NCBI RefSeq assembly: GCF_002949735.1
Contig: NZ_CP026681.1
Location: 3,858,501-3,922,500 of the forward strand
Direction: 5' to 3'
Length of the DNA stretch: 64,000 nt
Source: Nostoc sp. 'Peltigera membranacea cyanobiont' N6
Lineage (GTDB): Bacteria; Cyanobacteriota; Cyanobacteriia; Cyanobacteriales; Nostocaceae
Position 1 is the stretch's first letter, and every line of letters begins with the position of its first letter. This document shows, piece by piece, positions 25,289 to 35,185 of the stretch. The position numbers were made by a program, and so were the translations under genes. The notes under the pieces are model-generated. The model saw only the letters and a list, made by a program, of their open reading frames with translations. It had not been told where the DNA came from and did no database searches.

Positions 25289-25927
25289 TTATAAATTATT
25301 CTTCACCCAATCTCGAAAATTACGCATAGCTTGACTTCTCCCAATTGTTAAACACTGCTGAACATATTCATTCACTAATTCAACAATTGGGATACCAGGA
25401 AAATTAGGACTAGATTCAGATGTTATATATTTCCCTTCTTTTAGCAAAGAAATTTCTAAACTTTGTTGTGTATATCGCCAAAGTTCAGGAACTCCCAAAA
25501 GTTCATAATTCTCAAATCGAGTTCGAGAAGTAATATCAATTTCGATTGCTAAATCTGGTGGTGGGTCTATAGTTAAATCTATGCGATTTTTACCAATAAT
25601 AGCAGCTTGATTTTGAATATAAAAACTGGTATCTGGTTCTACTGCTTGCCGCATTCGCTCATTTTTAAGTGTCGTAGAACCAAAAGGTTCAAAATCAATT
25701 TGGAGTATTTCTAACAAGACTTTGACTAAATCACCAATAAGTTCTTTATCTTTTTCGTGTTCTGGTAGGGGAACCATAATTTCTAACCAGCCATGACTAT
25801 AAGAAATCCGGGCAGCACGCCTTTCTCCCATTTCTTCTAAAATATTTTCTAACTGCTGCCAACTAATATCTTGGAGTAACATTTGTTGACCAGGTTTAAC
25901 GATAATTTGTTGTAGTTTTAAAAGCAT
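25289..25927 (-). CDS. Uma2 family (DUF820) putative endonuclease
   Basis: A 212-residue protein of the Uma2 group, which is highly expanded in cyanobacteria and has a PD-(D/E)XK-like fold. Seen are WQQLENILEEMGE near the start, VEPDTSFYIQN and PDLAIEIDITSRT (conserved acidic core, about residues 127-139), then GVPELWRYTQQSLEI. The function is not established. GAGG lies about 5 nt before the ATG. It converges with the aldehyde dehydrogenase gene, 16 bp apart. Confidence 0.87.
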   Translation of the reverse strand: MLLKLQQIIVKPGQQMLLQDISWQQLENILEEMGERRAARISYSHGWLEIMVPLPEHEKDKELIGDLVKVLLEILQIDFEPFGSTTLKNERMRQAVEPDTSFYIQNQAAIIGKNRIDLTIDPPPDLAIEIDITSRTRFENYELLGVPELWRYTQQSLEISLLKEGKYITSESSPNFPGIPIVELVNEYVQQCLTIGRSQAMRNFRDWVKNNL

Positions 25928-26010
25928 ATCACCTCAGAGAGTTGATGTATTAGCTGTTACATCCAGCAGATTAAATCTACAAATCAACTTTATTAAAGTA
26001 TATCGCTCTA

Positions 26011-26221
26011 AGAGGATGTTTGAAAAGTCCTTATTGATGTATCAAATACTTTTAGATCCCCCTAAATCCACGCCACTTACTTCACTTGGGGAGACCCCAA
26101 GACCGCAGTGGCTCCCCTTAATAAGGGGGACTTTGATTCCCATTCCCCCCTTAAAAAGGGGGGTTAGAGGGGATCGCTAAGTACCTAAAATCACAGCGAA
26201 ATACTTGTTCATTCATCCTCT
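26011..26221. mobile_element. MITE-like element, AGAGGATG family (about 211 bp)
   Basis: The ends AGAGGATGTTTGAAAAG (left) and CTTGTTCATTCATCCTCT (right) are imperfect inverted repeats. The interior has CCCCCTT/AAGGGGG hairpins and no coding capacity. The right half is nearly identical, inverted, to 53096-53165 (segment TTTCGCTGTGATTTTAGGTA). It fills most of the gap between the Uma2 gene and the next kinase. Confidence 0.7.
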
Positions 26222-26282
26222 GAGTATGATGGCAAAATTATCTAAAAAATCACTGTTATAATCGTTGTTTATTTCAATGTTT

Positions 26283-28124
26283 TTAGGAATTTTTACTCTT
26301 TAAAGGAATACGGATAGTAAACTGTGTGCCACGTCCTGGGGTTGAATCAACTTCAATACTTCCTGCATGTTTGTCTACGATAATTTGATAAGCGATCGCC
26401 ATTCCTAATCCGATGCCTTTGCCCACAGGTTTCGTAGTAAACATATAGTCAAATACTCGTTGCTTTACCTCTTCTGACATACCAACTCCGTTGTCATAAA
26501 TCTGAATTATCACTTGCTTATCATCACTGAGTTCAGTCCGAATACAAATTTGTCTTTGATTCTTTACTAATGACTCTTCTATAGCATCGATCGCATTGGC
26601 TAGAACATTCATAAACACCTGATTGAGTTGCCCTGCATAGCATTCTACTAGAGGTAAATCACCGTACTTCTTAACGATTTGAATTTCTGATTGATTAGGC
26701 GTGGCTGTCAGGCGATGATTCAGAATCATCAGAGTGTTGTCTAATCCTTCATTAATGTCTACAAACTTCATGTCTGCTTCATCAAGGCGGGAAAAATTAC
26801 GCAGCGACAGCACAATTTGACGGATACGTTTGGTTCCCACTTGCATCGATGCCATTAGTTTAGGTAAATCTTCTGCGAGAAACTCAATATCAAGCTCTTG
26901 GGAGCGATCGCTAATTTCTGGTGTAGGATTTGGGTAGGCTTGTTCGTAAAGCTTTAGCAAATCGAGAATGTCTTGGCTGTATTGACTGGCATGGTTGAGA
27001 TTGGCATGAATAAAATTGGCGGGATTATTGATTTCGTGTGCCACTCCAGCCACTAGTTGGCCCAGGCTAGACATTTTTTCAGTTTGGATTAGTTGAGCTT
27101 GGGTGTTTTGCAATTCTTTCAGCGTTTCACTGAGTTGTTGCGCCTGCTGGCTAGAAATCAAGGCGCGATCGCGAATTTGTTCGTATAGTTGCACCTGTCG
27201 CCATCCACCGATTAACCCAACTACGAGCAATCCTCCCAGAACCGTAGCTAACAGGTTCAACGCCTGCAATGGTGATTCAATATTTTCTTGTGGTACAACT
27301 AGAGCGACTGACCAATTTGCTTCTTTCAGAGGAGTATAAGCAACATAATTCCATTTTCCATCCAGTTGAGCCAATTCAATATTGGTGTGTTTAGCTACCA
27401 TCTTTTGAGTGATTTTTGCCAACTGGAGATTAGGTGAATTGAGAAAACTCTCAGCAGCTTTTTCCGGTGTGCCAATCAGTCGAATGTCGGGATGAGCTAT
27501 GGGAACTCCTTGAGAATTTAGTGCAAAGGCATAGCTACCCTCACCTTGATGTAAATTGCCGATCGCCTCAACCACCCGCTTAATCTCAATTCCTCCCATG
27601 AACACACCTGCTGGTTTTGTGCCTGTTTTGCCGAGAATTGGGGAACTAATCTGAATCTGCAACTGATTGCTTGTGCGCCCAACAATCGGATCGGCGGCTA
27701 CTGTTTCACCTGCCATACTGCGCTGAAAAAATTCTCGATCTTTAACATTTGGCCGTCCTCCTTGAGTATTAATCAATGCACCATCTGGTGTGGCGAACGC
27801 GATGAGCAAAAATGTTTGCATCCGCTTCACCTCAGATTGTAAATAAGGTTCCATCACAGACCAATCTAGCGATCGCACTACAGCAGAATTTGCCAGAGTT
27901 TTAATTTCTGTCTTCCGAATGGCTAACCAGTTATCAATCTCATTTTGACCTTGTTGTGTTTTTAACAGCACTTGCTGCTTCAGACTATTGAGCAATAGCC
28001 CTTTGATAATGTTGTAACTAATGATTGCGGTGACGCTAATACTAAGGGACAGAATTACCAAAATTGATAGTAATACGAAATTACGCGATCGCCATTTCAA
28101 CCAACGTTTGCGTAATTTAAACAT
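26283..28124 (-). CDS. dCache-domain membrane sensor histidine kinase (613 aa)
   Basis: A membrane-bound sensor kinase. TM1 is at about residues 15-37 (NFVLLSILVILSLSISVTA), then an extracellular dCache domain (about 40-285; FQRSMAGETVAADPIVGRT, PLKEANWSVALVVP) and TM2 at about 290-310 (LLATVLGGLLVVGLIGG). A coiled coil leads to the H-box GVAHEINNP (His near 361), with N-box NQVFMNVLANAID and GKGIGLGMAI. The ATPase end has no receiver domain. The dCache region is clearly paralogous to that of the kinase at the end of the window. It follows the 1960-residue kinase by 111 bp on the same strand and may be cotranscribed with it. Confidence 0.92.
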   Translation of the reverse strand: MFKLRKRWLKWRSRNFVLLSILVILSLSISVTAIISYNIIKGLLLNSLKQQVLLKTQQGQNEIDNWLAIRKTEIKTLANSAVVRSLDWSVMEPYLQSEVKRMQTFLLIAFATPDGALINTQGGRPNVKDREFFQRSMAGETVAADPIVGRTSNQLQIQISSPILGKTGTKPAGVFMGGIEIKRVVEAIGNLHQGEGSYAFALNSQGVPIAHPDIRLIGTPEKAAESFLNSPNLQLAKITQKMVAKHTNIELAQLDGKWNYVAYTPLKEANWSVALVVPQENIESPLQALNLLATVLGGLLVVGLIGGWRQVQLYEQIRDRALISSQQAQQLSETLKELQNTQAQLIQTEKMSSLGQLVAGVAHEINNPANFIHANLNHASQYSQDILDLLKLYEQAYPNPTPEISDRSQELDIEFLAEDLPKLMASMQVGTKRIRQIVLSLRNFSRLDEADMKFVDINEGLDNTLMILNHRLTATPNQSEIQIVKKYGDLPLVECYAGQLNQVFMNVLANAIDAIEESLVKNQRQICIRTELSDDKQVIIQIYDNGVGMSEEVKQRVFDYMFTTKPVGKGIGLGMAIAYQIIVDKHAGSIEVDSTPGRGTQFTIRIPLKSKNS

Positions 28125-28235
28125 TTTCGTCGCTTTACTCCAAGTTAAAATTTAAAAACTAAAAATGAAAAGTGCTGAGTAAAGTAGAAATTACTCAGCA
28201 CAGGCTAAATGCCTCGCTACCGCTAACAGCATTCT

Positions 28236-31200
28236 TTATTGTTGTTGAGTAGAGATTTGAATGACAAACTCTGTACCCAGTCCAACTTCTGAAGTGCAGG
28301 AGAGTAAACCGCCATGTCCTTCTACTACAATTTGCCGAGCGATCGCTAATCCCAATCCAGTGCCTTTTCCTACAGGCTTGGTGGTGAATAAATGATCGAA
28401 TACTCGTTCCTTGACCTGCGGTGACATTCCCACTCCGTTATCAGCAATCTTAATCAAAATGTGCTGACCTGAGTTTGCTACACGGGTTTGAATGGTGATG
28501 CAATTGGGGTTAGCTAGAATGGCTTCCAAACTCCGCTCTGTATTGTATTGTTCAAGTGCATCAATGGCATTTGCTAACAAGTTCATAAACACCTGATTAA
28601 GTTGTCCAGCAAAGCATTCCACTAGGGGTAGTTTGCCATAATTCTTCACTACATCAATTGCCGGACGGTTTTCATTAGCTTTTAAACGGTGTCTGAGAAT
28701 CAGAATAGTGCTATCAATGCCTTCGTGAATATCAAAGGGAACTTTATAATCTTTATCTGCTCTGGAGAAGGTTCGCAAACTGGTGCTGATGCTCCGAATA
28801 CGGCTAACACCCAATTTCATCGAGTCCAGCAATTTAGGTAAATCTTCGCGTAAATAATTCAGGTCGATGGCATCAATTTCGTCTTGAATATCTGAGCCAG
28901 GATTGGGAAACTTTTCTTGATAAAGATTAACTAGTCCAAACAAGTCTTTGACATAATCTTTAGCTGGTTCTAAGTTGCCAGCAATGAAGCCAATAGGATT
29001 ATTTATTTCATGGGCAACACCTGCAACTAAATTACCAAGAGCAGACATTTTTTCACCCTGCACCAATTGCAATTGCATTGTTTGGAGTTCTTGCAAAGCT
29101 TGTTCTAATTGTTGCTTTTGCTGTTGCAGCAATTGTTGTGCTTCATGGCGTTCGGTGATGTCTTCAGACGTGCTAAGAATACCAAAAATGTTTCCTTCTC
29201 TATCTTTTAAGGGAATTTTATTTGTATTCGACCATTTTTGTTTTCCGTCTACTTGCTGCACGGTTTCGATAATGTTGAGTTCCGCTTCCCCAGACTCCAT
29301 GATGCGGCGATCGCGTGCTACAAAAAAATCTGATTGCTTACTAGCCCAGGGAAGATCGTAGTCTGTTTTACCAATAATATTTTTTGGCACTCCTAGACCC
29401 CAAGTTTGAGTAAAGTTATGGTTACAGCCTAAATAAACACTATTGCGGTCTTTCCAAAAAACAGACTGGGGGATATTATCGATAATTAACCGCAAGAATT
29501 GTTCCGTCTGTCCCAGATTTTCTAAAGTATCTTGTGCTTGCTGATAAAGTCGGGCATTTTCTAGGGAGATTGCAGCTTGAGTGCATAACAAATTGAGAAT
29601 TTCGACGCGATCGCTGCTAAACGCCCCAGTAATTAGATTGTTTTCTAAATACAAAATCCCTAACAGTTTACCTTGATGCAGAATCGGCGTACACAGCAAG
29701 CTTTTGGGTTGCTGACGAATGATGTAAGGATCGGCGATCGGCATTGGATGGAATGTTGTATCAAGGATGACAGTAGGTTGCAGGGTGCGTTTAACGGCGT
29801 AAATTAGGCTATGGGGAACGTCTGCACTATCTTCCACAAAAATGGACTGTAACACCGTTGATTGTTGCCCAACTTGAGCAGTGGCCTCAACGACCAATCT
29901 ACCTTCTTTAAGCAGTAGTAACGCACACTTATCGGCTCCAGCATTTTCAATCACCACTTGCAGCAGCTTTGTAAGTAATTTATCCAGTTCAATTTCACTG
30001 GAGAGAGTTTGAGATGCTTTAAGAACTGTTGCCAAATCTAGCATTACTGACGTATTGCTGCTAGATGTTACTGATTTATTAATGCTTGGGTGCAAGGTAG
30101 CAATGGTGTCAATATTTGCAAATGTTTCATCGGGCGTGAGTAGCAATCGCCTCTGTTGTAAAATTGGGGTTAGAAGTTGTGGATAACGGTGTTCTAAATC
30201 ATCGACTTTGGCTTTAGCACCCCAGCAAGTATAACCATAGTAAGCATTAATCAAATACTCTTGGGCAATGCGTTCTTTTCCCCACTCTAAATAAAACTTG
30301 GCTGCGAGTTCGTTAGCAAGAGCTTGTTCGTTGAGGTATTCGTTTTCTTTGGCTTTAGTAATGGCGCGATCGTATAACTCAATTGCATCTATATAATTGT
30401 TAGAAACTCTTGCCATTTCCGCAGACAACAAGAGATATCGATGGAGAAAGTTTTGTGGGCAATTATCCGCCCAGTTTTTTTGGATTTGTTGATGTTCTTG
30501 GATTGTGTCCCAATACTGCTTTTTCTTCTCTAATGTTGCATTGGGATAGATGGCTAACAAACTAAGCGGAAAATAGAAATGATACTGAATAATTGGGAAG
30601 AAACCAGAGTTACAGCCAAGAGTTTTCTCAGCTTCTTGTGCCGATTGAATGGCATCTTCATAGCGACCATAAAGGTAAGACAATTGGATTTTAAGAAAGC
30701 AGTACCAATTAATTCCATGCTCGAAGTTATTCTTTTGTCTCCACACTTCTATATAGGGAATATCTTCGCCATTGCGATCGTCTAATAAATCGGTGTTTTG
30801 AGATATATATTGCAGATTCAATAAAAACTGCCTCTGTAAAGTAAACGCATACAGCATATTGGCATCATTTACCTGTTGGACATAGCTGAGATATTTTTCC
30901 GTTTCTGCGTAAACATCTGATAGGCGATCGCCCTTAATTAGCATTGCCCAAATTAGAAACGAAACTGCCCAAACACCAAACACTAAATTTCCAGTTTCTT
31001 GACAGACTTGGAATGATTTTTGAGAAAACTGTAAATTAGTTTTTAAATGCTGACTATAGGGATTAATCGTGTGGGCAAAGATATTATTGGTCTTAAAAAT
31101 AAATTGGCTGCTATTGAAGTGACGATCGAGTTTTATTGCCAATTTACCAAACTCATAGGCGGTTTGATAACTACCTTGATTTGCTAAACTCATTCCATAT

Positions 31201-34118
31201 AGACAATAAGCAAAACCAGAACTTTCGGCATTGCCATAAGTCAAAGATAAACCGATCATTAATAAAGGAGCCAAACAACTAAGGTTTTGATCTCCTCCCA
31301 TATAAGCTACTCCCCAAAGGTCAGCTAAAAGACTCATGCAGACTTTCTTCTCTGGATCTGTCATCTTCGGCAAATCGAATAAATCTGCTGTCCGAACCGT
31401 TTGCAGTTTAACTTTTAATTCTTTAAATTCAGTTGCGATCGCAGTTTGCTGTTCTTCAAAAGTAACAGGTAAATTCATCCCCATGATGCTTAAACCTTTC
31501 AGCCCAGCTTTAATGCCAGCTTCGAGATTTTCGCCCTGAGTCATTTTTAGGTACATCTGAATACCATAAATGTTTGCCTTTTCAAATTTATCTCGGCTAT
31601 GATTTAATCCTAGGTTAAATAACGCCTCTGCTTGGTTGAAATCTCCAGTTAAATATTCACATTCAGCAGATTCTCGAACTAAATTAAATATTAGTTGATA
31701 GTTATTTTGCCAACTTTCTTCCGCAAGTAATTTTCGTCCTAATGTGAAATATTTTACCGAGGCTCTATAAGCAGTTGAAGCTTTAGCTTTTTTTCCAGCA
31801 ATTAGATTAAGTTGAGCTAGTTCATTTTTTTGTGATTGTTCATGAATTATATCAATTCCCTCATTTAACTGATTAACAATATCAAATATGCTAGCTTCGA
31901 TTAGTTCTGGTGATGTATTTTTTAAGAGTAATTGCCCAATTTTTAAATGAGTAGCTTTTCTTTGAGATTCAGGAATCAGAGAATAGGCAGCTTGCTGTAC
32001 GCGGTCATGGAGAAATTTGTAAACTGTCATTTGTCCCTTGTCATTTGTCCTTTGCAAATGACTAATGACCAATGACTCATCCTGATAAAATTTGTAGACT
32101 TCATTGGTAGGGATAATTAACCCATCCTGTACAGCTTTCCAAAAGTCTGCGGCTGTTTCTACCTGGGATTTTTCATGGAAGATTGATAATGCTGCTAAAT
32201 CAAATTGGTTTCCCACACAAGCCGCTAATTTCAAAACTTCTTGAGTTTCTGGTGATAACTTTTGAAGTTGAATTGCCATGAATTCTACGACATCATCGGT
32301 AAGAGCGATCGCTCGCACTTGAGCAATATCACATTCCCAATAACCACCATCAAAATTAAATGTAATTAGTTGGTCTTGATGTAACGCTTTCAGAAACTGG
32401 GTGCTGAAGAAAGGATTACCTTTAGTTTTGCTCAATACCAACTCTGTTAACGGTGTGGCTAATGCTAGGGAGCAACTCAATGTATCTGCAATCAAATGAT
32501 TAACTGATGTTTGATCGAGGGGGGTTAAGGTAATCGTATTGACTGTAGCGCCCAACTTCCCAATCTCCTCCAAAGTCAGCATTAGGGGATGTACTGGGTT
32601 GACTTCATTATCTCGATAAGCACCAATTAATAGTAGATAGCCAATGTCAGCTTCGCTCATTAACAAGTGGATTAACTTTAAAGAAGCAGAATCTGCCCAT
32701 TGCAGATCGTCAATAAAAATCGCTAATGGATGTTCTAGTGCAGCGAAGACTTGAGTGAATTTCAAAAACAGCAAATTGAAGCGATTTTGTGCCGCACTTC
32801 CAGAGAGTTCCGGTGCAGGAGGCTGTTTACCAATCATACTTTCCAGTTCTGGAATCACCTCAATCATCACTTGTCCGTTCTCACCCAAAGCAGAGAGAAT
32901 TTTGCACTTCCACTGCTCAAATTGAGCGTCAGTTTCACTGAGCATTTGCCTGATTAAGTCTCGAAAGGCTTGCACAAAGGCAGAGAAAGGGATATCGCGC
33001 CCGAATTGGTCAAATTTACCTTTAATAAAGTAACCCCGTTGTCGCACAATTGGCTTGTGGACTTCATTAACCACAGCAGTTTTGCCAATACCAGAGAAGC
33101 CTGCTACCAACATAACTTCGGTGCTTCCCTGACTGACTCTCTCAAAGGCATCCAGTAAGCCTTCAACTTCGGCTTGGCGACCGTAGAGCTTTTCTGGGAT
33201 GATGAAGCGATCGCAAATATCCCGCTCTCCTAATTGAAAGGATTTAATCTCTCCAGTTTCTTGTAATTGAGACAAACATTTTTCTAAATCAAATTTCAAC
33301 CCTAATGCACTCTGATAGCGGTCTTCAGCATTTTTCGCCATCAATCTCATTACAATGTCACAAAGAACTTGGGGAATCTCTTCTTCCCCCCTGCCTCCTA
33401 ATTCTTCTGGAAGCTTGGCAATATGACAGTGAACCAACTCCATCGGCTCATTAGACTGAAAGGGTAAGTGTCCAGCCAGCAATTCATAGAAGGTAACGCC
33501 GAGAGAATAGTAATCACTGCGATAGTCAATTCCACGATTCATTCGCCCGGTTTGTTCTGGGGAAAGGTAGGCAAGAGTCCCTTCTAAGACATTAGGACTG
33601 TGAACTTCCAGGGTTTCTTTGGGTAAAAGAGAGGCAATGCTAAAGTCAATCAACTTGACTTGCTGAGTTTCCGGGTTAATTAAGATGTTGGCAGGCTTGA
33701 TGTCTTTGTGGATAATCCGATGGCGATAGAGTCCGTCAAGAATATCGCTCAGAGCGATCGCAATTTCTAAGAACTCTGTCAAACTAGATTGCTTACCCCC
33801 CATTTTTCCGTTCATCCAATCTCTGAGGGAAATACCGCCAAAATCTTCCATCACCAAAGCATAGCTGTTGCGGTGAGGTTCCAGGCTGTAGGGACGAACA
33901 ATGCCAGGTATGTCAATATTTTTAGCGATTGTGTACTGATTACGAAATAGCAGCAGTTCGTTGAAGCTGGGATACTCCTGCTGGAGCAGTTTAATTACGA
34001 CTGGAGTTAGATCGGTCTCTCGAATTGCACGGTAAACTAAGGTTCTAGAACCTGCATAAAGTTGTTCGCTAATTCGATAGTTCAAAAACTTGTCCATCGG
34101 CTCAACTGCTCTAGTCAT
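28236..34118 (-). CDS. Dual Ser/Thr and histidine kinase with AAA ATPase, GAF and PAS (1960 aa)
   Basis: A giant hybrid kinase of the cyanobacterial HstK type. Ser/Thr kinase (about 10-290): VIK lysine near 43, IIHKDIKPANIL with the catalytic Asp near 139 and LIDFSIA near 160. AAA/predicted ATPase (about 310-600): AGFSGIGKTAV near 345 and IDDLQWADS. A long TPR-like helical region (about 700-1330) follows, then GAF (about 1370-1520), PAS (about 1540-1660), H-box GVAHEINNP (His near 1700), N-box NQVFMNLLANAID and GTGLGLAIA. At 32026-32083 a TCATTTGTC-type repeat inserts about 20 residues (VISHLQRTND) in frame. Probably cytoplasmic. It is first of a pair with the dCache kinase downstream. Confidence 0.93.
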   Translation of the reverse strand: MTRAVEPMDKFLNYRISEQLYAGSRTLVYRAIRETDLTPVVIKLLQQEYPSFNELLLFRNQYTIAKNIDIPGIVRPYSLEPHRNSYALVMEDFGGISLRDWMNGKMGGKQSSLTEFLEIAIALSDILDGLYRHRIIHKDIKPANILINPETQQVKLIDFSIASLLPKETLEVHSPNVLEGTLAYLSPEQTGRMNRGIDYRSDYYSLGVTFYELLAGHLPFQSNEPMELVHCHIAKLPEELGGRGEEEIPQVLCDIVMRLMAKNAEDRYQSALGLKFDLEKCLSQLQETGEIKSFQLGERDICDRFIIPEKLYGRQAEVEGLLDAFERVSQGSTEVMLVAGFSGIGKTAVVNEVHKPIVRQRGYFIKGKFDQFGRDIPFSAFVQAFRDLIRQMLSETDAQFEQWKCKILSALGENGQVMIEVIPELESMIGKQPPAPELSGSAAQNRFNLLFLKFTQVFAALEHPLAIFIDDLQWADSASLKLIHLLMSEADIGYLLLIGAYRDNEVNPVHPLMLTLEEIGKLGATVNTITLTPLDQTSVNHLIADTLSCSLALATPLTELVLSKTKGNPFFSTQFLKALHQDQLITFNFDGGYWECDIAQVRAIALTDDVVEFMAIQLQKLSPETQEVLKLAACVGNQFDLAALSIFHEKSQVETAADFWKAVQDGLIIPTNEVYKFYQDESLVISHLQRTNDKGQMTVYKFLHDRVQQAAYSLIPESQRKATHLKIGQLLLKNTSPELIEASIFDIVNQLNEGIDIIHEQSQKNELAQLNLIAGKKAKASTAYRASVKYFTLGRKLLAEESWQNNYQLIFNLVRESAECEYLTGDFNQAEALFNLGLNHSRDKFEKANIYGIQMYLKMTQGENLEAGIKAGLKGLSIMGMNLPVTFEEQQTAIATEFKELKVKLQTVRTADLFDLPKMTDPEKKVCMSLLADLWGVAYMGGDQNLSCLAPLLMIGLSLTYGNAESSGFAYCLYGMSLANQGSYQTAYEFGKLAIKLDRHFNSSQFIFKTNNIFAHTINPYSQHLKTNLQFSQKSFQVCQETGNLVFGVWAVSFLIWAMLIKGDRLSDVYAETEKYLSYVQQVNDANMLYAFTLQRQFLLNLQYISQNTDLLDDRNGEDIPYIEVWRQKNNFEHGINWYCFLKIQLSYLYGRYEDAIQSAQEAEKTLGCNSGFFPIIQYHFYFPLSLLAIYPNATLEKKKQYWDTIQEHQQIQKNWADNCPQNFLHRYLLLSAEMARVSNNYIDAIELYDRAITKAKENEYLNEQALANELAAKFYLEWGKERIAQEYLINAYYGYTCWGAKAKVDDLEHRYPQLLTPILQQRRLLLTPDETFANIDTIATLHPSINKSVTSSSNTSVMLDLATVLKASQTLSSEIELDKLLTKLLQVVIENAGADKCALLLLKEGRLVVEATAQVGQQSTVLQSIFVEDSADVPHSLIYAVKRTLQPTVILDTTFHPMPIADPYIIRQQPKSLLCTPILHQGKLLGILYLENNLITGAFSSDRVEILNLLCTQAAISLENARLYQQAQDTLENLGQTEQFLRLIIDNIPQSVFWKDRNSVYLGCNHNFTQTWGLGVPKNIIGKTDYDLPWASKQSDFFVARDRRIMESGEAELNIIETVQQVDGKQKWSNTNKIPLKDREGNIFGILSTSEDITERHEAQQLLQQQKQQLEQALQELQTMQLQLVQGEKMSALGNLVAGVAHEINNPIGFIAGNLEPAKDYVKDLFGLVNLYQEKFPNPGSDIQDEIDAIDLNYLREDLPKLLDSMKLGVSRIRSISTSLRTFSRADKDYKVPFDIHEGIDSTILILRHRLKANENRPAIDVVKNYGKLPLVECFAGQLNQVFMNLLANAIDALEQYNTERSLEAILANPNCITIQTRVANSGQHILIKIADNGVGMSPQVKERVFDHLFTTKPVGKGTGLGLAIARQIVVEGHGGLLSCTSEVGLGTEFVIQISTQQQ
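32026..32083. repeat. TCATTTGTC repeat inserted in the 1960-residue kinase gene
   Basis: TCATTTGTCCCTTG and TCATTTGTCCTTTG are followed by the inverse CAAATGACTAATGACC and AATGACTCAT. The block is read through in frame and adds residues between the ATPase module and a conserved HDRVQQAAY segment. Confidence 0.8.
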
Positions 34119-34308
34119 ACTTCATCAACCCTTGTTAAATCAGCTATTTATTTAAAGTAGTGTGCCCAAAAACCTGCTTTTGCTAACTCAGTTTTCTTTT
34201 CTGCAATCGCATTCCACGTGTGTAATCTGTCTTTAGCGCTCCAGCAAAACTCCCCCAATTTCCGGTAGAATCAAGTTCTGAGGACTGTGGATTTGGGAGA
34301 AATTTGGG

Positions 34309-35034
34309 GTGCCTACACTTGGCGTTAACATTGACCACATCGCCACCATCCGGCAAGCGCGGCGGACGGTGGAACCAGACCCCGTAGCGGCGGCGGTACT
34401 GGCAGAATTAGCCGGTGCTGATGGAATTACGGTGCATCTGCGCGAAGATCGGCGGCATATCCAAGATCGGGATGTGCGGATATTGCGGCAAACAGTGCGA
34501 TCGCATCTTAATTTAGAAATGGCCGCAACAGAAGAAATGCTAGCGATCGCTCTCGATATCAAACCAGATTACGTTACCTTAGTTCCCGAAAAACGCGAAG
34601 AAGTCACAACAGAAGGCGGACTAGATATTGCCCTCCAAATTGCTAGAATAGGTGAAATAGTCGATAAATTGCAAAGCGCTAACATTCCAGTTAGTTTATT
34701 TATCGATGCCGAACTAGCACAAATTGAAGCATCTGTCAGGATACAGGCGCAGTTTATCGAATTGCACACCGGACAATATGCTGAAGCTAAAGATGAAACA
34801 AATCGCCACCGAGAATTAGCCATATTAGCTAAAGGTTGCGAACAAGCGATTCAAGCTGGATTGCGAGTCAACGCTGGTCATGGACTCACCTACTGGAACG
34901 TCTATCCGGTGGCTGCGCTTCCAGGCATGGAAGAACTGAACATTGGTCATACCATCATCAGTCGGGCAGCATTAGTAGGTATAGAAAGGGCAGTCCGCGA
35001 GATGAGGCAAGCTATAACAGGGAATGGGGCATAG
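34309..35034 (+). CDS. pdxJ: Pyridoxine 5'-phosphate synthase
   Basis: Condenses 1-deoxyxylulose 5-phosphate with 3-amino-2-oxopropyl phosphate in DXP-dependent vitamin B6 synthesis. LGVNIDHIATIRQARR at the N-terminus and GADGITVHLREDRRHIQDRDV are the family signatures; VTLVPEKREEVTTEGGLD and GLRVNAGHGLTYWNV bind substrate phosphate. 241 residues, normal for PdxJ. GTG start with GGGAG about 12 nt upstream. The stop lies at the beginning of a heptamer repeat. Alone, divergent from the kinase. Confidence 0.96.
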   Translation: MPTLGVNIDHIATIRQARRTVEPDPVAAAVLAELAGADGITVHLREDRRHIQDRDVRILRQTVRSHLNLEMAATEEMLAIALDIKPDYVTLVPEKREEVTTEGGLDIALQIARIGEIVDKLQSANIPVSLFIDAELAQIEASVRIQAQFIELHTGQYAEAKDETNRHRELAILAKGCEQAIQAGLRVNAGHGLTYWNVYPVAALPGMEELNIGHTIISRAALVGIERAVREMRQAITGNGA

Positions 35035-35115
35035 GGAATTGGACATTGGGCATTGGGCATTAGGTTATTAGTTCTTCTTTGCAATTCCCCAGTCCCCATT
35101 CCCCAGTCCCCATTC
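35021..35115. repeat. Heptamer repeat block (GGGCATT / CCCCAGT types)
   Basis: Units such as GGGCATT and GGGAATT, then after a short gap CCCCAGT and CCCCATT. The two halves are inverted and can form a hairpin between pdxJ and the next gene; the pdxJ stop lies at the edge. Confidence 0.75.
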
Positions 35116-35185
35116 CCGTATCTTAAAAGAGGGGTTGTCACTGCGAAATCTAGAAATTGGGATCAAATCTTCAGCAAAAACTTCT

